DNA of 64,000 bases from Mesonia sp008017825 (GCF_008017825.1 NZ_VRLS01000043.1:118133-182132), one strand, 5' to 3'; counted from the first letter of the stretch, positions 1 to 10,003 are shown. Notes: generated by a model from the sequence alone, not told the origin. Translations and numbers: made by a program.

Positions 1-262
1 CTTCTGTAACTAAAGGATAGAAAGTTAATACCAGTAAGGGGAAAATCACAAAAGTAGCCACTTGAATTAAGATGTGGAGTTTATAATTGCGCATACCAGT
101 TTTAAGTTCGGCAGTAGATAATTTCAATCCGTAGAAGAAAAAAATAAAACCAATTCCCACATCGGTTATAATTGCTAGCGGTAAAACTTCAGAAAGTTGA
201 GGAAAAACATAGCCTAAAAATATGGCGATAAATAAAGCTAGAATAAACAGGTGTTTTTTCAT
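1..262 (-). CDS. Bile acid:sodium symporter-like protein, partial
   Basis: The first 87 residues are visible; the gene runs off the left edge, so its C-terminus is missing. The N-terminus is very hydrophobic, with at least three membrane-spanning stretches, and carries the segment TDVGIGFIFFFYGLKLS, which resembles the start of the bacterial SBF/BASS-like transporters (the YfeH-type group). These proteins move organic anions with sodium across the inner membrane; the substrate cannot be read here. Its ATG overlaps the stop codon of the upstream flavoprotein gene by one base (TAATG), so the two are probably translationally coupled. Family assignment is moderate because only a fragment is seen. 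Confidence 0.6.
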   Translation of the reverse strand, partial: MKKHLFILALFIAIFLGYVFPQLSEVLPLAIITDVGIGFIFFFYGLKLSTAELKTGMRNYKLHILIQVATFVIFPLLVLTFYPLVTE

Positions 263-1476
263 TACCTATTGCTTATTTCTCGAGCGGCTATAAAACTGCT
301 TGTCCAAGCGTTTTGAAAATTAAATCCGCCTGTTATGGCATCTATATTGGTTACTTCGCCAGCAAAAAATAGGTTTTCGTGTAATTTGCTTTCCATGGTT
401 TTAAAGTTAATTTCTTTCAATTCTACACCTCCAGCAGTTACAAATTCTTCTTTAAAAGTGCTTTTTCCTTGAATATGATAAACACCTTGTGTTAGTTCTT
501 TTACTAAAGCTTGTAATTCTTTATGGCTTACTTCTGCCCAAATTCTATTTTCGGGAATACTGGCCACTACTAATTTTTGCCATAAACGTTTAGGTAGATC
601 AAATTGGGCGTAGGTAGCCATTTGTTGTTTAGGATTTTGCTTTTTTAATTTTAAAAGTTGCTCTAATGTCGCTTCCGCGGAAGCGTAGCCAAGCCAGTTA
701 ATTTCTAACTGAAACTGATAGTTTTTCTCAAAAAGCCTTTGAGCTCCCCATGCCGAAAGTTTTAAAATTCCAGGTCCGCTAAACCCCCAATGCGTAATAA
801 GTAAAGGACCCTCGCTTTCTAATTTTTCTCCAACCACCTTAACGGAAGCAAAAGTGCTAATTCCTGCTAAACCTTCTACACGAGAATCTCTGGTGTTAAA
901 AGTAAATAAGGAAGGGACAGGACTTATAATTTGATGATTTAAATGCTGGAGTTGATTCCATATTTTTGGATTGCTACCTGTAGCAATAACCAGTTGTAGG
1001 GCTTGGTAATGGCTAGATTTACAAGTTATTTTCCATAATTCGCCTTCTTTTACAAAATCTTTTACGGGTTCTAATGTTTTTATTTTGATGTTTAAATCTT
1101 GGGTTCTTTGCAAGAAACAATCGATGATGGTTTGGGAAGAATCAGATACAGGGAACATTCTTCCATCTTCTTCAATTTTAAGTTCTACACCTTGTCTTTT
1201 GAACCATTCAATCGTATCTCCTGTCATAAATTGATGAAAGGGACCTAATAATTCACGTTCTCCTCTAGGGTAGTTTTTTACCAATTCTTGCGGAATAAAC
1301 TCTGCATGAGTTACATTACAACGCCCTCCGCCAGAAATTTTTACTTTGGTAAGCACCTCCTTCCCACGTTCTAGAATTAGAATATTTTTGTTTGGGTTAT
1401 GTTCGGCAATTTGAATGGCGGTAAAAAAGCCAGCTGCACCACCACCCACAATAATAACATCAAATACATTTCGCAT
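262..1476 (-). CDS. BaiN/RdsA-family NAD(P)/FAD-dependent oxidoreductase
   Basis: This is a flavoprotein of the HI0933/BaiN type, about 404 residues, the usual family length. A dinucleotide-binding motif (DVIIVGGGAAGFFTA) sits at the N-terminus, followed by the family signature ISGGGRCNVTH near residue 50. The C-terminal FAD motif is FFAGEVTNIDAITGGFN. The reading frame opens at 1506, but I place the start at 1476 (MRNVFDVIIVGGG): that puts the Rossmann motif at the expected distance and keeps the gene clear of the terminator at 1503-1534. The cellular substrate is unknown for most members. It is coupled to the following transporter gene by a one-base overlap. Confidence 0.85.
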   Translation of the reverse strand: MRNVFDVIIVGGGAAGFFTAIQIAEHNPNKNILILERGKEVLTKVKISGGGRCNVTHAEFIPQELVKNYPRGERELLGPFHQFMTGDTIEWFKRQGVELKIEEDGRMFPVSDSSQTIIDCFLQRTQDLNIKIKTLEPVKDFVKEGELWKITCKSSHYQALQLVIATGSNPKIWNQLQHLNHQIISPVPSLFTFNTRDSRVEGLAGISTFASVKVVGEKLESEGPLLITHWGFSGPGILKLSAWGAQRLFEKNYQFQLEINWLGYASAEATLEQLLKLKKQNPKQQMATYAQFDLPKRLWQKLVVASIPENRIWAEVSHKELQALVKELTQGVYHIQGKSTFKEEFVTAGGVELKEINFKTMESKLHENLFFAGEVTNIDAITGGFNFQNAWTSSFIAAREISNR

Positions 1477-1502
1477 ACGACAAAGATAGAATGCTATTAA
1501 AA

Positions 1503-1534
1503 ACAAAAAGAAAAGTTTTCACTTTTCTTTTTGT
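1503..1534 (-). terminator. Rho-independent terminator of the beta-helix protein gene
   Basis: A perfect 14-base inverted repeat (1503-1516 with 1521-1534, loop of four bases) lies 22 bases beyond the stop codon of the gene ending at 1556. On the minus strand it is followed by a run of T. The stem is AT-rich, as is common in this genome. Confidence 0.75.
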
Positions 1535-1555
1535 AGACAGTTTAAATTTTACCTC

Positions 1556-3025
1556 TTATTGAATGATCAATTTTGTAAAAGCTTTTTTCTTACTATTCTT
1601 AAATTCTAATAGGTAAAGCCCAGAAGATAAATCTGTGTTAATCTCATTAATGTTGTTTGTCAATGAAAATGTTTTTATCTTTTTTCCGTTAAGGTTATAG
1701 ATCGTTAATTGTTGAAAGTTCTGTGTGTTTTCTATAGAAAAGTTTCCAAAAGAAGGATTGGGGTAAACATTAATTTGTAAAGTCTCGTTAGAAGAAGCAC
1801 TAAAATCGGCACAATTAAAAGGCGTAAAAATTACTTCTCCTAGAGATGGGTCATCTGTTTGATGAAAAATATATGGTTCAACTGCATTAGCATCACTCAA
1901 GGTAATATCTTCTTCCCAGCAGTTGTAGACAGCCTGTATGGTATTATCGGTATTATTATAAAGCGCGTAAACAACTCCATTATTACCGTTTTCAGAAAAA
2001 ATATTATTTCCAGGATCATTGAGAGTTCCTAAATCGATAGAAGCTTCTCCTATTAGGGTGATTCCCCAAAGGTTGTTTCTAATTTCATTATTTCTAGCAA
2101 CAACTGTTTGAGTCTCTGCACTTGAATTTAAAGAAATACCACTACCGCCAGAAAAAGGAATGTTTTGAGTGTTGTTATTTTTAATAATATTGTTTCTTAT
2201 GTAAGCAAAAGAATTTCCTCCAGCGATGGTTATTCCGTAACGGTTATCGGTAATAGTATTATCATCAAGTATAGCTCTTAATTCTCCACCCAAAAGATTG
2301 GCTACTGCAATTCCTCCAACTTGATCTAAAGAAGCATCGCCTAATATGGTATTGTTAGTTATTCTTAGGGTATCTAATCCGGTAGCCCCCATATTTATTT
2401 GTGGTCTATTTTGATTAGATTGATTATTTCCTTCTAAATAATTTCCTTTAATAGTTGCAGATACTGTTTGATTAGCTCCCGATGAAATCGCAGGCAGGTC
2501 ATTAAAAATAAAATTATTGTTTTCTATAAGTGGAGATCCGTAAGATAAGGAAACCACAGCACCGGTAGCTACACCAGATACATTGTATGAGAAAAAACTT
2601 TCAGTTAAGGTAAAGTTAGGAGTAAGAACTCTTAGACCTCCACCATAGGTAATAGAGGTATTATTAATAAGAATATCGGCATTTTGTTCAAATCGAAAAC
2701 CCTCGTAAGGAGCATTATTATCGACTGCTTTGATGACAATTTGATCATTTCCTGCATCGCAAGTAAAAGTACCTTCAATGGTAATTAAAATATCAGCAGC
2801 GATATTTAATGTCTCGGGAGTACTAATTGTAAAAGTATCGGTAGAAGCTATAATTAAATCTTCAGTTAAGGTATACTCCGTTCCGTTGTAGCTCAATGTA
2901 CTCGGACTCAGATTTAAGATATCGTTCAAATCGTAATTTCCTCCATTATTTGGAGTAGTATAGCTTTGAGCTGAAACTATCAACGTACAAGCTAAAAAGA
3001 GAAATAGTGTTGTAATTTTTTTCAT
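1556..3025 (-). CDS. T9SS-sorted right-handed beta-helix protein
   Basis: A secreted protein of 489 residues. Residues 1-19 form a Sec signal peptide ending in VSAQS. The middle (about 90-370) is made of short, Asn-rich, irregular repeats with many NN, ITNN and IRNN turns, the pattern of a parallel beta-helix like those of pectate lyases and polymer-binding proteins. Residues from about 420 to the end form a type A T9SS sorting domain with the VYPNPSFGNFS motif and a C-terminal KAFTKLIIQ strand. It is therefore exported through the type IX system and probably anchored to the cell surface. The ligand or substrate cannot be told. It is divergent from the peroxidase gene at 3213. Confidence 0.75.
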   Translation of the reverse strand: MKKITTLFLFLACTLIVSAQSYTTPNNGGNYDLNDILNLSPSTLSYNGTEYTLTEDLIIASTDTFTISTPETLNIAADILITIEGTFTCDAGNDQIVIKAVDNNAPYEGFRFEQNADILINNTSITYGGGLRVLTPNFTLTESFFSYNVSGVATGAVVSLSYGSPLIENNNFIFNDLPAISSGANQTVSATIKGNYLEGNNQSNQNRPQINMGATGLDTLRITNNTILGDASLDQVGGIAVANLLGGELRAILDDNTITDNRYGITIAGGNSFAYIRNNIIKNNNTQNIPFSGGSGISLNSSAETQTVVARNNEIRNNLWGITLIGEASIDLGTLNDPGNNIFSENGNNGVVYALYNNTDNTIQAVYNCWEEDITLSDANAVEPYIFHQTDDPSLGEVIFTPFNCADFSASSNETLQINVYPNPSFGNFSIENTQNFQQLTIYNLNGKKIKTFSLTNNINEINTDLSSGLYLLEFKNSKKKAFTKLIIQ

Positions 3026-3212
3026 AGTATAGTTTTAATGATAAAATTACGATTTTCTCTGCATAACAAAAAAAGGAATGAGATTGACTCAAGAAGTAGA
3101 AAAGAGAAGTGGTTTCTATTCAATTAAGTAAGCAATTTAATTTTTTGATAATCTTTAGATAATCTACGCCTAAAATTACTCTATTAAGTTTACCGCATAA
3201 CCTTTTTCATTT

Positions 3213-5072
3213 ATGCGACTTTCTTTTAAAACACTTAGTTTTTTTTTGTCTTGCTTGCTTGTTATGCTATTTTTTGTCTTTTCTTCTTTTTCTGAAAAAA
3301 CTGATTATCAGTATAAAAGCAATAGGTTTTGGGTTTATGCAGATGAGCTAAAAGCGTCTTTGGTACATTTAGATACGACTGCTAATGCTTATAAATTAAA
3401 TAAAACAGAAATTGAAAATGTAAGGGCGGCAGTTAAATTGGCTCGATTTTCTTATAAAAAGATTGAGTTCTTCTTTGCTTTTTACCATCAGGAATATGTA
3501 AACGAACATATTAATGGAGCTCCTTTATTACATATAAAAAAATCGGGTATGCTGCCTGATGTTATTCAGCCGGAAGGCTTACAGGTATTAGATGAATTAG
3601 TTCACGAAGATGAGAAAGATTTAAACGCTAATCTAATCGCTACTAACAGTAGGAAACTTTTCAATGCTTATCAACTATTATATAAAGGTTTAAAAACAAA
3701 AACGATTGAACCCGAGAACGAAATTGCTGCTATGCGATTGGGGTTGGTTAGAATTTTTACATTGGGAGTTACGGGTTTTGATACTCCAGGTTCACTCAAC
3801 GTTATAGAAGAAGCAAGAGTTTCAATGGAAGCTATGAATGCCTTTTTAAAAGATTTTTACCAGCATACCCCGTCAAAAGAATTGAAAGATGTAATCAATC
3901 TTTTTTCTAAATCTATTCACTACTTAAAACAACCTATTTCTTTTGAAGATTTTGATAGACTGGTGTTTTTAAAAGCCTATATTAATCCTTTATATCAAAA
4001 ATTAGGAGAATTAGATGACAAAGAAGTTCCCGACTTTCTCTCTTATGTTTCTGCGTGGAATCCTAAGAGTGAATCTATATTTTCAGAAGATTTTCTCAAC
4101 CCTTATTTCTTTACGGAATTAAAAAAAGAAGAAGACTTTAAAGCCTTAAATAGTCTAGGAGAGAAACTTTTTTATGATTCCGCATTAAGCGAGAATCGAC
4201 AAATAAGTTGTGCTTCTTGCCATAATCCTAAGCTAGCGTTTACCGATGGACAGCCTAAATCTTTAAGTAATATAGAAGGGAACACGGTGTTAAGAAATTC
4301 TCCCACTTTACTTAATGCAGTTTATGCCGAACGGTTTTTCTATGACCTAAGAGCTTTTTCGTTAGAACAGCAAGCAGAGCATGTTATTTTTAATCCAGAA
4401 GAATTTAATACTGCTTATGATGCTATTTTAAAAAAATTGACAAATAATGGAGCATATGCTAGTAGTTTTGAAAAGGTTTTTGGTAAAGATCAAATTAATA
4501 GAGAAAACTTTTCTAAAGCTCTATCTTCTTATGTGCTTTCACTAACCAGTTTTGATAGTGAATTTGACGAATTTATAAATAATGAAAATGCTACATTATC
4601 AAAAGATATAAAAAATGGTTTTAATTTATTTATGGGAAAAGCCAATTGCGCTACCTGTCATTTTCCACCTACTTTTTCGGGTCTCGTACCTCCTTTTTAT
4701 AGCGATTCTGAAAGTGAAATTTTGGGAGTTTTAAAAAATCCGAAAGAAAAAGAAATTTTGCTAGATACAGACGAAGGAAGGTGGCAAAATAGCATCTCTA
4801 ACGAAAAAGCGTGGATCTATGAAAAATCATTTAAAACCACAACCGTGCGAAACACTGGACTAACAGCGCCATATTTTCATAATGGAGCCTATACTACTTT
4901 AGAGGAAGTTATTGATTTTTATAATGATGGTGGAGGAGAAGGGAAAGGCTTAAAAGTGATTAATCAAACCTTATCTCCAGATCCTTTAAATCTTTCAGAT
5001 AAAGAAAAACAAGATTTAATAGCATTTATAAAATCTTTGAATGGGAAAGAAGCAGTAAAGTTAAATCAGTGA
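3213..5072 (+). CDS. Di-heme cytochrome-c peroxidase (MauG/CcpA-like) with long N-terminal extension
   Basis: A periplasmic c-type cytochrome of 619 residues. An N-terminal hydrophobic signal is followed by about 280 residues with no heme motif. The peroxidase part then has two CxxCH heme sites, CASCH near residue 333 and CATCH near 479, plus late motifs (TTTVRNTGLTAPYFHNGAY) typical of bacterial di-heme peroxidases. Classical CcpA proteins are about 330-350 residues, so the N-terminal half is an added domain, perhaps imelysin-like. The next gene downstream is a PhoX-like secreted protein, 192 bases away on the same strand; a shared role is possible but unproven. Confidence 0.8.
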   Translation: MRLSFKTLSFFLSCLLVMLFFVFSSFSEKTDYQYKSNRFWVYADELKASLVHLDTTANAYKLNKTEIENVRAAVKLARFSYKKIEFFFAFYHQEYVNEHINGAPLLHIKKSGMLPDVIQPEGLQVLDELVHEDEKDLNANLIATNSRKLFNAYQLLYKGLKTKTIEPENEIAAMRLGLVRIFTLGVTGFDTPGSLNVIEEARVSMEAMNAFLKDFYQHTPSKELKDVINLFSKSIHYLKQPISFEDFDRLVFLKAYINPLYQKLGELDDKEVPDFLSYVSAWNPKSESIFSEDFLNPYFFTELKKEEDFKALNSLGEKLFYDSALSENRQISCASCHNPKLAFTDGQPKSLSNIEGNTVLRNSPTLLNAVYAERFFYDLRAFSLEQQAEHVIFNPEEFNTAYDAILKKLTNNGAYASSFEKVFGKDQINRENFSKALSSYVLSLTSFDSEFDEFINNENATLSKDIKNGFNLFMGKANCATCHFPPTFSGLVPPFYSDSESEILGVLKNPKEKEILLDTDEGRWQNSISNEKAWIYEKSFKTTTVRNTGLTAPYFHNGAYTTLEEVIDFYNDGGGEGKGLKVINQTLSPDPLNLSDKEKQDLIAFIKSLNGKEAVKLNQ

Positions 5073-5264
5073 TTTTGTGCAAACATCTGTTCTTAAGTTT
5101 TTTATAGAGAACTGCTTAACAGGGATTTTACATTCATAACTTTAATCTAAGGCTAACTTAACCTAGCTAACTTTTATATAAAATAAGCTTAAAGCGGAAT
5201 TTGATCCTAGTAGAATTTCAACTTCTATTTTTATCTCGAAATAAAAAACCTCAAAATTTCTACC

Positions 5265-8255
5265 ATGAAAAAAAATTCCTTTTTAATGTATTGTATGCTT
5301 TTTGCAGTTTGCTTGAGCTTACACGCAAACAACATTAACAATCCTCATATAGATGATGAGGAGTGTAACAATTCTTTTGCACTAGCAAATAATTCTATCG
5401 TTACCACGGGTAGCGTATGGTCTTATAATGATACTGGTGTAGATTTAGGTTCGACTTGGAAAGATACAAGTTATGATGCATCTGCTTGGGCAACAGGAAA
5501 TGCTGCTTTTGGTTATAATGATGGTATCATAGCTACCACTTTAGATTTTGGTACAGACTCTAATAACAAGTATTCTACGTATTATTTACGTCACGAATTT
5601 CAGATTGTAGATGCTTCTATTTACGGAGACTTAATTTTAAACATCATGAAAGATGATGGGGTAGTAGTTTATCTTAACGGAGTTGAAGTTTCAAGGTTAA
5701 ATATGCCAACAGGACCTATTACTTACAGTACTTATGCTAGTTCTACTGTTGGAGGGTCAAATGAAACTTCTTTTACTCCAGTAACCATCAGTAATACTTT
5801 ACAAAATGGAACTAATGTATTAGCTGTAGAACTTCATCAAGCAGATGCAAGTAGCTCTGACCTTATTTTTGATATGGAATTAAATTTTGAAATTCCACCA
5901 TTATCTCCTGCAAGTTTTCCTTTAGCCAAAGGTGCCATTTGGAATTATTTTGATGAAGGAACAAGCTTAGACAATACAGGATGGAATAATTTTCCTTACA
6001 ATTATGATAACTGGTCTAGAGGTTATGCTACTTTAGGATATGGAGATGTTGTAGATACTGAAATCTCTTTTGGTCCCGATGCTAGTGATAAATTTATCAC
6101 GACCTATTTTACAAGAGATATTAACATAGATCTTGCAGATTTAGAAAATATCGTAGAGTTTGGTTTAAAAAGAGATGATGGTGCAGTAGTTTATGTGAAT
6201 GGTGTAGAAGTGATAAGAGACAATATGCCTCAAGGAACTATAGATTACCAAACACACTCGTCTAGTATTGTTAGTGGTGGAGATGAAAACACCTACTTTG
6301 TACATAATGTACCTAAGACTGCATTTCAAAATGGAGTAAATAGAATTGCGATAGAATTACATAACCGTGACGGATTTAGTTCAGATTTAGCTTTTGATAT
6401 GTTTATTCAAAACGAATTTGTTTCAAATTTTGATTGTAGCAATCCGCATATAGGGTGTTTTACTTCTATAGTTCCTACCGCTCAACAAAGTCACATGATA
6501 ATTCCACAAGAACACCGTTTTCAAATGATCTTTAAACAAGGTGATGCTTATATGGATGGTAGTGGTAATAATGTACCTGGAAATAATGACTTTACAGGGT
6601 ATGTGCCTATTAATGGGAGTAGTGAATTAGGTTATGTAGCCGTAAATCATGAAACCACGCCAGGAGGGGTTTCTATATTGGATGTTAACTTTAACGATCA
6701 AACTTTATTATGGGAAGTAAGCAATACCCAAGCTGTAGATTTTAGTAGCAGCAATGTTGTAACTACCGTAAGAAATTGTTCTGGAGGTGTGACTCCTTGG
6801 GGAACTGTAGTTACCGCTGAAGAATCTACGAATACAGGAGATGTTAATAATGATGGTTATGAAGATGTAGGCTGGTTAGTTGAAATAAATCCTGCAACTG
6901 CAGAGGTGGTAGACTATGGAAATGGTCAAGAAAAGCTTTGGGCTATGGGAAGAATGAAGCATGAGAATGTGGTAGTAAGCGACGATTCTACAACAGCATA
7001 TTATGGTGAAGATGGTGGTACAGATTGTGTGTACAAATATGTTATGGACACTCCTGGAGACCTATCTGCAGGTACTTTATATGTATTAGTTTTAGATGCA
7101 CCGCTTGTAAATAATGACCCAACCTCTACAACCGCACAGTGGATTCAAGTACCAAACACAACCACTGCAGAAAGAAATAATGTAACCACGGCTGCAGCTG
7201 CTCTTGGCGGAACCAATTTTAACGGAGTTGAAGATTGTGAAATAAGTCCGCTTGACGGAAAAGTTTACTTCACTGCTAAAGGAAAAAGTAGAACCTATAG
7301 GTTTACAGACAACGGATCTACAGTTGCAGATTTTGAAACTTTTGTAGGAGGAATGAGTTATGAAATTTCATCTACACAAGGAAGTTATACAGAGCCTTGG
7401 GGAGGAGGAAATGATAACCTTACTTTTGATGATAAAGGAAACCTTTGGGTATTACAAGATGGTGGTAATAATTACATTTGGGTAGTGCGTCCAGATCATA
7501 CACAAACGACACCCAATGTAGAGTTGTTTGCTTCTATGCCTGCAGGTTCTGAGCCAACAGGATTAACTTTTACTCCAGATTTTAAATATGGATTCTTTTC
7601 TGTACAACACCCAAGTGGATCTAATAGTGCTCAACAAGATGCTACTTTTAGTAATGTAACATTTAATGCTTCAGCAACAGTTGTATTTGCTTTAAATGAA
7701 AATTTAGGAGCCCAAACACCCGTAAGTGATTTTATGGCAGATGAAGTTCTAGTTGAAGAAGGTGATGTAGTTACTTTTACAGATCTTACTTCTAACAATC
7801 CAACGGCTTGGGAATGGACTTTTGAGGGTGGTACTCCAGCAACTTCTACAGATGAAAACCCAATGATTACATATGATACAGAAGGGATTTACTCGGTAAC
7901 ATTAAAGACAACTAATGTTGCAGGAAATAATGAAGTGATTAAAACTGATTATATCGTTGTAGAAGATGAACTAACTGCAGTAAATCATTTGAAAGATATC
8001 GTAAGTATTTATCCTAACCCAACACAAGGAAATGTATTTGTAGGAATAAATGATGTTTCAGGTCAGGATATAGAAATTCAGGTATTTGATCTTTTAGGAA
8101 GAAAAGTAACCGAAGTCAACGGAATGCAAACTACAGGAAGCAAGCAAGAGATAAGACTTGATTTTACTGAGTTTTCTAGCTCGGATCAATTGTATATCGT
8201 TGAGGTAAAAATTGGAAATAAAACAGCTAGATATAAAGTATTAAAATCTAACTAA
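5265..8255 (+). CDS. PhoX-like (DUF839) secreted phosphatase with PKD and T9SS domains
   Basis: A 996-residue secreted protein with, in order: signal peptide (ends near residue 22, LHANN); two related beta-sandwich modules at about 45-210 and 220-380, each with an ILNxxKDDG or FGLKRDDG strand followed by VVYxNGVEV; a DUF839/PhoX-type core at about 400-810 (GWLVEINPAT, EDCEISPLDGKVYFTAKG); a PKD domain at about 825-900 (AWEWTFEGGTP); and a T9SS sorting domain from about 912 (SIYPNPTQGNVF). PhoX enzymes are calcium/iron-dependent alkaline phosphatases, so a phosphate-scavenging role is likely; I cannot verify every metal ligand. The paired N-terminal modules may bind sugar or polymer. A strong terminator follows. 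Confidence 0.75.
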   Translation: MKKNSFLMYCMLFAVCLSLHANNINNPHIDDEECNNSFALANNSIVTTGSVWSYNDTGVDLGSTWKDTSYDASAWATGNAAFGYNDGIIATTLDFGTDSNNKYSTYYLRHEFQIVDASIYGDLILNIMKDDGVVVYLNGVEVSRLNMPTGPITYSTYASSTVGGSNETSFTPVTISNTLQNGTNVLAVELHQADASSSDLIFDMELNFEIPPLSPASFPLAKGAIWNYFDEGTSLDNTGWNNFPYNYDNWSRGYATLGYGDVVDTEISFGPDASDKFITTYFTRDINIDLADLENIVEFGLKRDDGAVVYVNGVEVIRDNMPQGTIDYQTHSSSIVSGGDENTYFVHNVPKTAFQNGVNRIAIELHNRDGFSSDLAFDMFIQNEFVSNFDCSNPHIGCFTSIVPTAQQSHMIIPQEHRFQMIFKQGDAYMDGSGNNVPGNNDFTGYVPINGSSELGYVAVNHETTPGGVSILDVNFNDQTLLWEVSNTQAVDFSSSNVVTTVRNCSGGVTPWGTVVTAEESTNTGDVNNDGYEDVGWLVEINPATAEVVDYGNGQEKLWAMGRMKHENVVVSDDSTTAYYGEDGGTDCVYKYVMDTPGDLSAGTLYVLVLDAPLVNNDPTSTTAQWIQVPNTTTAERNNVTTAAAALGGTNFNGVEDCEISPLDGKVYFTAKGKSRTYRFTDNGSTVADFETFVGGMSYEISSTQGSYTEPWGGGNDNLTFDDKGNLWVLQDGGNNYIWVVRPDHTQTTPNVELFASMPAGSEPTGLTFTPDFKYGFFSVQHPSGSNSAQQDATFSNVTFNASATVVFALNENLGAQTPVSDFMADEVLVEEGDVVTFTDLTSNNPTAWEWTFEGGTPATSTDENPMITYDTEGIYSVTLKTTNVAGNNEVIKTDYIVVEDELTAVNHLKDIVSIYPNPTQGNVFVGINDVSGQDIEIQVFDLLGRKVTEVNGMQTTGSKQEIRLDFTEFSSSDQLYIVEVKIGNKTARYKVLKSN

Positions 8256-8282
8256 AAATTTTTTTCAACCATGTTTATGGTA

Positions 8283-8319
8283 AGGATCGGTGCGAGGGCA
8301 AAGCATCGGTCCTTTTTTT
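8283..8319 (+). terminator. Rho-independent terminator after the PhoX-like gene
   Basis: An 11-pair stem, including two G-U pairs (8283-8293 with 8303-8313), closes a nine-base loop and is followed by seven T. It sits 28 bases after the stop codon and separates the phosphatase gene from the LRR gene. Confidence 0.85.
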
Positions 8320-8337
8320 CATTTAAAGATTATATGT

Positions 8338-9267
8338 ATGAAATACTTTAAAAATACTTTGATAATTTGTTTGTTCTCTTGGGGATTTAGTTTGTGCTCA
8401 CATTCTATTTACTCACAGAGTGCAAATCTGTTAAAAGATAAAGTTTATGATAAATTAGATGTCGCTGTAGCGGAAAAAAATGATGTGAAGAGTCTTAATT
8501 TAAGAGACCAACAATTGTTTTTTATTCCAGTAGATTTAATAGAATTTCAAGAATTAACGTTTTTAAATTTAATGCGAAATCATTTATCACATTGGGAGTC
8601 ATCTCTTTTCGTACTAAAGAAACTCGAAACACTTAACTTAAAATTAAATTCCTTCCAGTACTTGCCTCAAGAAATAAGCGAACTAGATAATTTAAAATCA
8701 CTAGATATAGCAGACAATTCTCTTACACTAATATCGAGATCTATAGGAAAACTAAAGAAATTACAATTTTTACATTTGTCTTCAAATTCATTAACGGCGT
8801 TGCCAGAAGAAATAGGTGATTGTAAAAGTTTAGAGGTGCTAGAATTGGCACACAATCAACTTAGTTATTTGCCGCAAAACATACAGGGATTAAAAAACTT
8901 GAAAACCTTAAAACTTGGTTTTAATCAGTTTCATGAATTTGATAGAGAATGGGCAGAGCTTAAGTCTTTACAGGAACTTAGCTTAGAACATAATAAATTA
9001 AAAAAATTACCAGAAGAGATTAAGCAATTACGTCATCTAAAAACTCTTATTTTAAATAATAATGAATTAACCGTATTACCAAAGGGCTTTTCAGAATTAA
9101 AATCGTTAGAAATGCTTATAATTTCTAACAATGATTTAGCGAAATTTCCAGAAAAACTTAGCGGTTTAAAAAATCTTCAAACATTAATAGCCGTGGGAAA
9201 TTCTTTTAGTGATAGTGAAAAAGCAAGAGTTAAAGGGATGTTACCAGAGTGTAAAATTTATTTTTAA
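8338..9267 (+). CDS. Leucine-rich repeat protein
   Basis: A secreted or membrane-tethered protein of about 309 residues. The frame opens upstream at a GTG inside the preceding terminator, so I place the start at the ATG at 8338, which gives a clean signal peptide ending near HSIYSQS. The mature protein is almost wholly leucine-rich repeats of about 23 residues, about ten of them, with the consensus LxxLPxxIxxLKxLxxLxLxxNxL. Such repeats mediate protein-protein contacts. There is no catalytic or sorting domain, and the partner cannot be inferred. It is flanked by terminators on both sides, so it is its own transcription unit. Confidence 0.8.
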   Translation: MKYFKNTLIICLFSWGFSLCSHSIYSQSANLLKDKVYDKLDVAVAEKNDVKSLNLRDQQLFFIPVDLIEFQELTFLNLMRNHLSHWESSLFVLKKLETLNLKLNSFQYLPQEISELDNLKSLDIADNSLTLISRSIGKLKKLQFLHLSSNSLTALPEEIGDCKSLEVLELAHNQLSYLPQNIQGLKNLKTLKLGFNQFHEFDREWAELKSLQELSLEHNKLKKLPEEIKQLRHLKTLILNNNELTVLPKGFSELKSLEMLIISNNDLAKFPEKLSGLKNLQTLIAVGNSFSDSEKARVKGMLPECKIYF

Positions 9268-9274
9268 TATTTAA

Positions 9275-9320
9275 AGGACTAGGTTTTTATTTGAATAAAA
9301 TAAAAACCTAGCCCTTTTTT
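9275..9320 (+). terminator. Rho-independent terminator after the LRR gene
   Basis: A 14-base stem (9277-9290 with 9301-9314, one G-U pair) and a run of six T begin a few bases beyond the LRR stop codon. Confidence 0.8.
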
Positions 9321-9356
9321 AAGAATACCTATACTTTCACATACAGTATTCAAGAA

Positions 9357-9372
9357 AGGTTTAATTAAACCT
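9357..9372 (-). terminator. Short hairpin after the outer-membrane protein gene
   Basis: A perfect palindrome (AGGTTTAATTAAACCT) lies just beyond the stop of the minus-strand gene ending at 9380. On that strand it is followed by TTTCTT. The stem is short, so this is a weaker terminator call. Confidence 0.5.
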
Positions 9373-9379
9373 GTTTTGT

Positions 9380-10003
9380 TTATAAAATAAATAATATTCC
9401 AAGGTTGAAACTACTTCTATTACTTATCACTGAATCTCCACCATTCTCTTCGAATATATCAGTTAATCCAGATTGTCCATCATATTCTACAAAAAGCTTA
9501 CTCTTTTCATTTAAGCTAAATTTGTAACCAATACCATAAGCTAGACCAAATTCAGTTGTATTAAAAGCTTCTTTAACGTCTATTTCTAATTCAGAGTCTT
9601 CAGCATTAATTAAAAAACCTGCGTAAGGTCCAAAATTTAAATACCAATTTCTTCTTGACCCAAAATGCCAATTGGCCATCACAGGAACAGTAATATAATT
9701 AAGTTTAAAGTCTGTAATAACAGTTACATCAGTATCTTCATTAGTAATAAAACCGTCAGCCCATCCTTTACTATCGTATATAATTTTCATTTTTACTCCC
9801 CATCTATCAGAAAAATAATATTCCCCTAAAGCTCCAACATTAAAAGCTACTCTGGATTTTAAATTATCTTGTCCATAAATGGTAGAAACATTAGCTAGGT
9901 TTAATCCTAAATGTCCCCCGAATTCAAAATCTCCCTTATCTTGTGCATTTATACTGAATAATGTAAATAAGCAAGTAGTAATAATTAGTAATTGTTTTTT
10001 CAT
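9380..10003 (-). CDS. Outer-membrane beta-barrel protein (porin family)
   Basis: A 207-residue protein with a signal peptide (MKKQLLIITTCLFTLFSINA) and a mature part made of alternating amphipathic strands starting FEFGGHLGLNLANVS and ending SSFNLGILFIL. This matches the small OmpX/OprF-like eight-stranded barrels (beta-barrel superfamily, PF13568-like) common in Bacteroidota. These sit in the outer membrane; a specific substrate or function cannot be read from the sequence. It is transcribed alone. Confidence 0.75.
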   Translation of the reverse strand: MKKQLLIITTCLFTLFSINAQDKGDFEFGGHLGLNLANVSTIYGQDNLKSRVAFNVGALGEYYFSDRWGVKMKIIYDSKGWADGFITNEDTDVTVITDFKLNYITVPVMANWHFGSRRNWYLNFGPYAGFLINAEDSELEIDVKEAFNTTEFGLAYGIGYKFSLNEKSKLFVEYDGQSGLTDIFEENGGDSVISNRSSFNLGILFIL

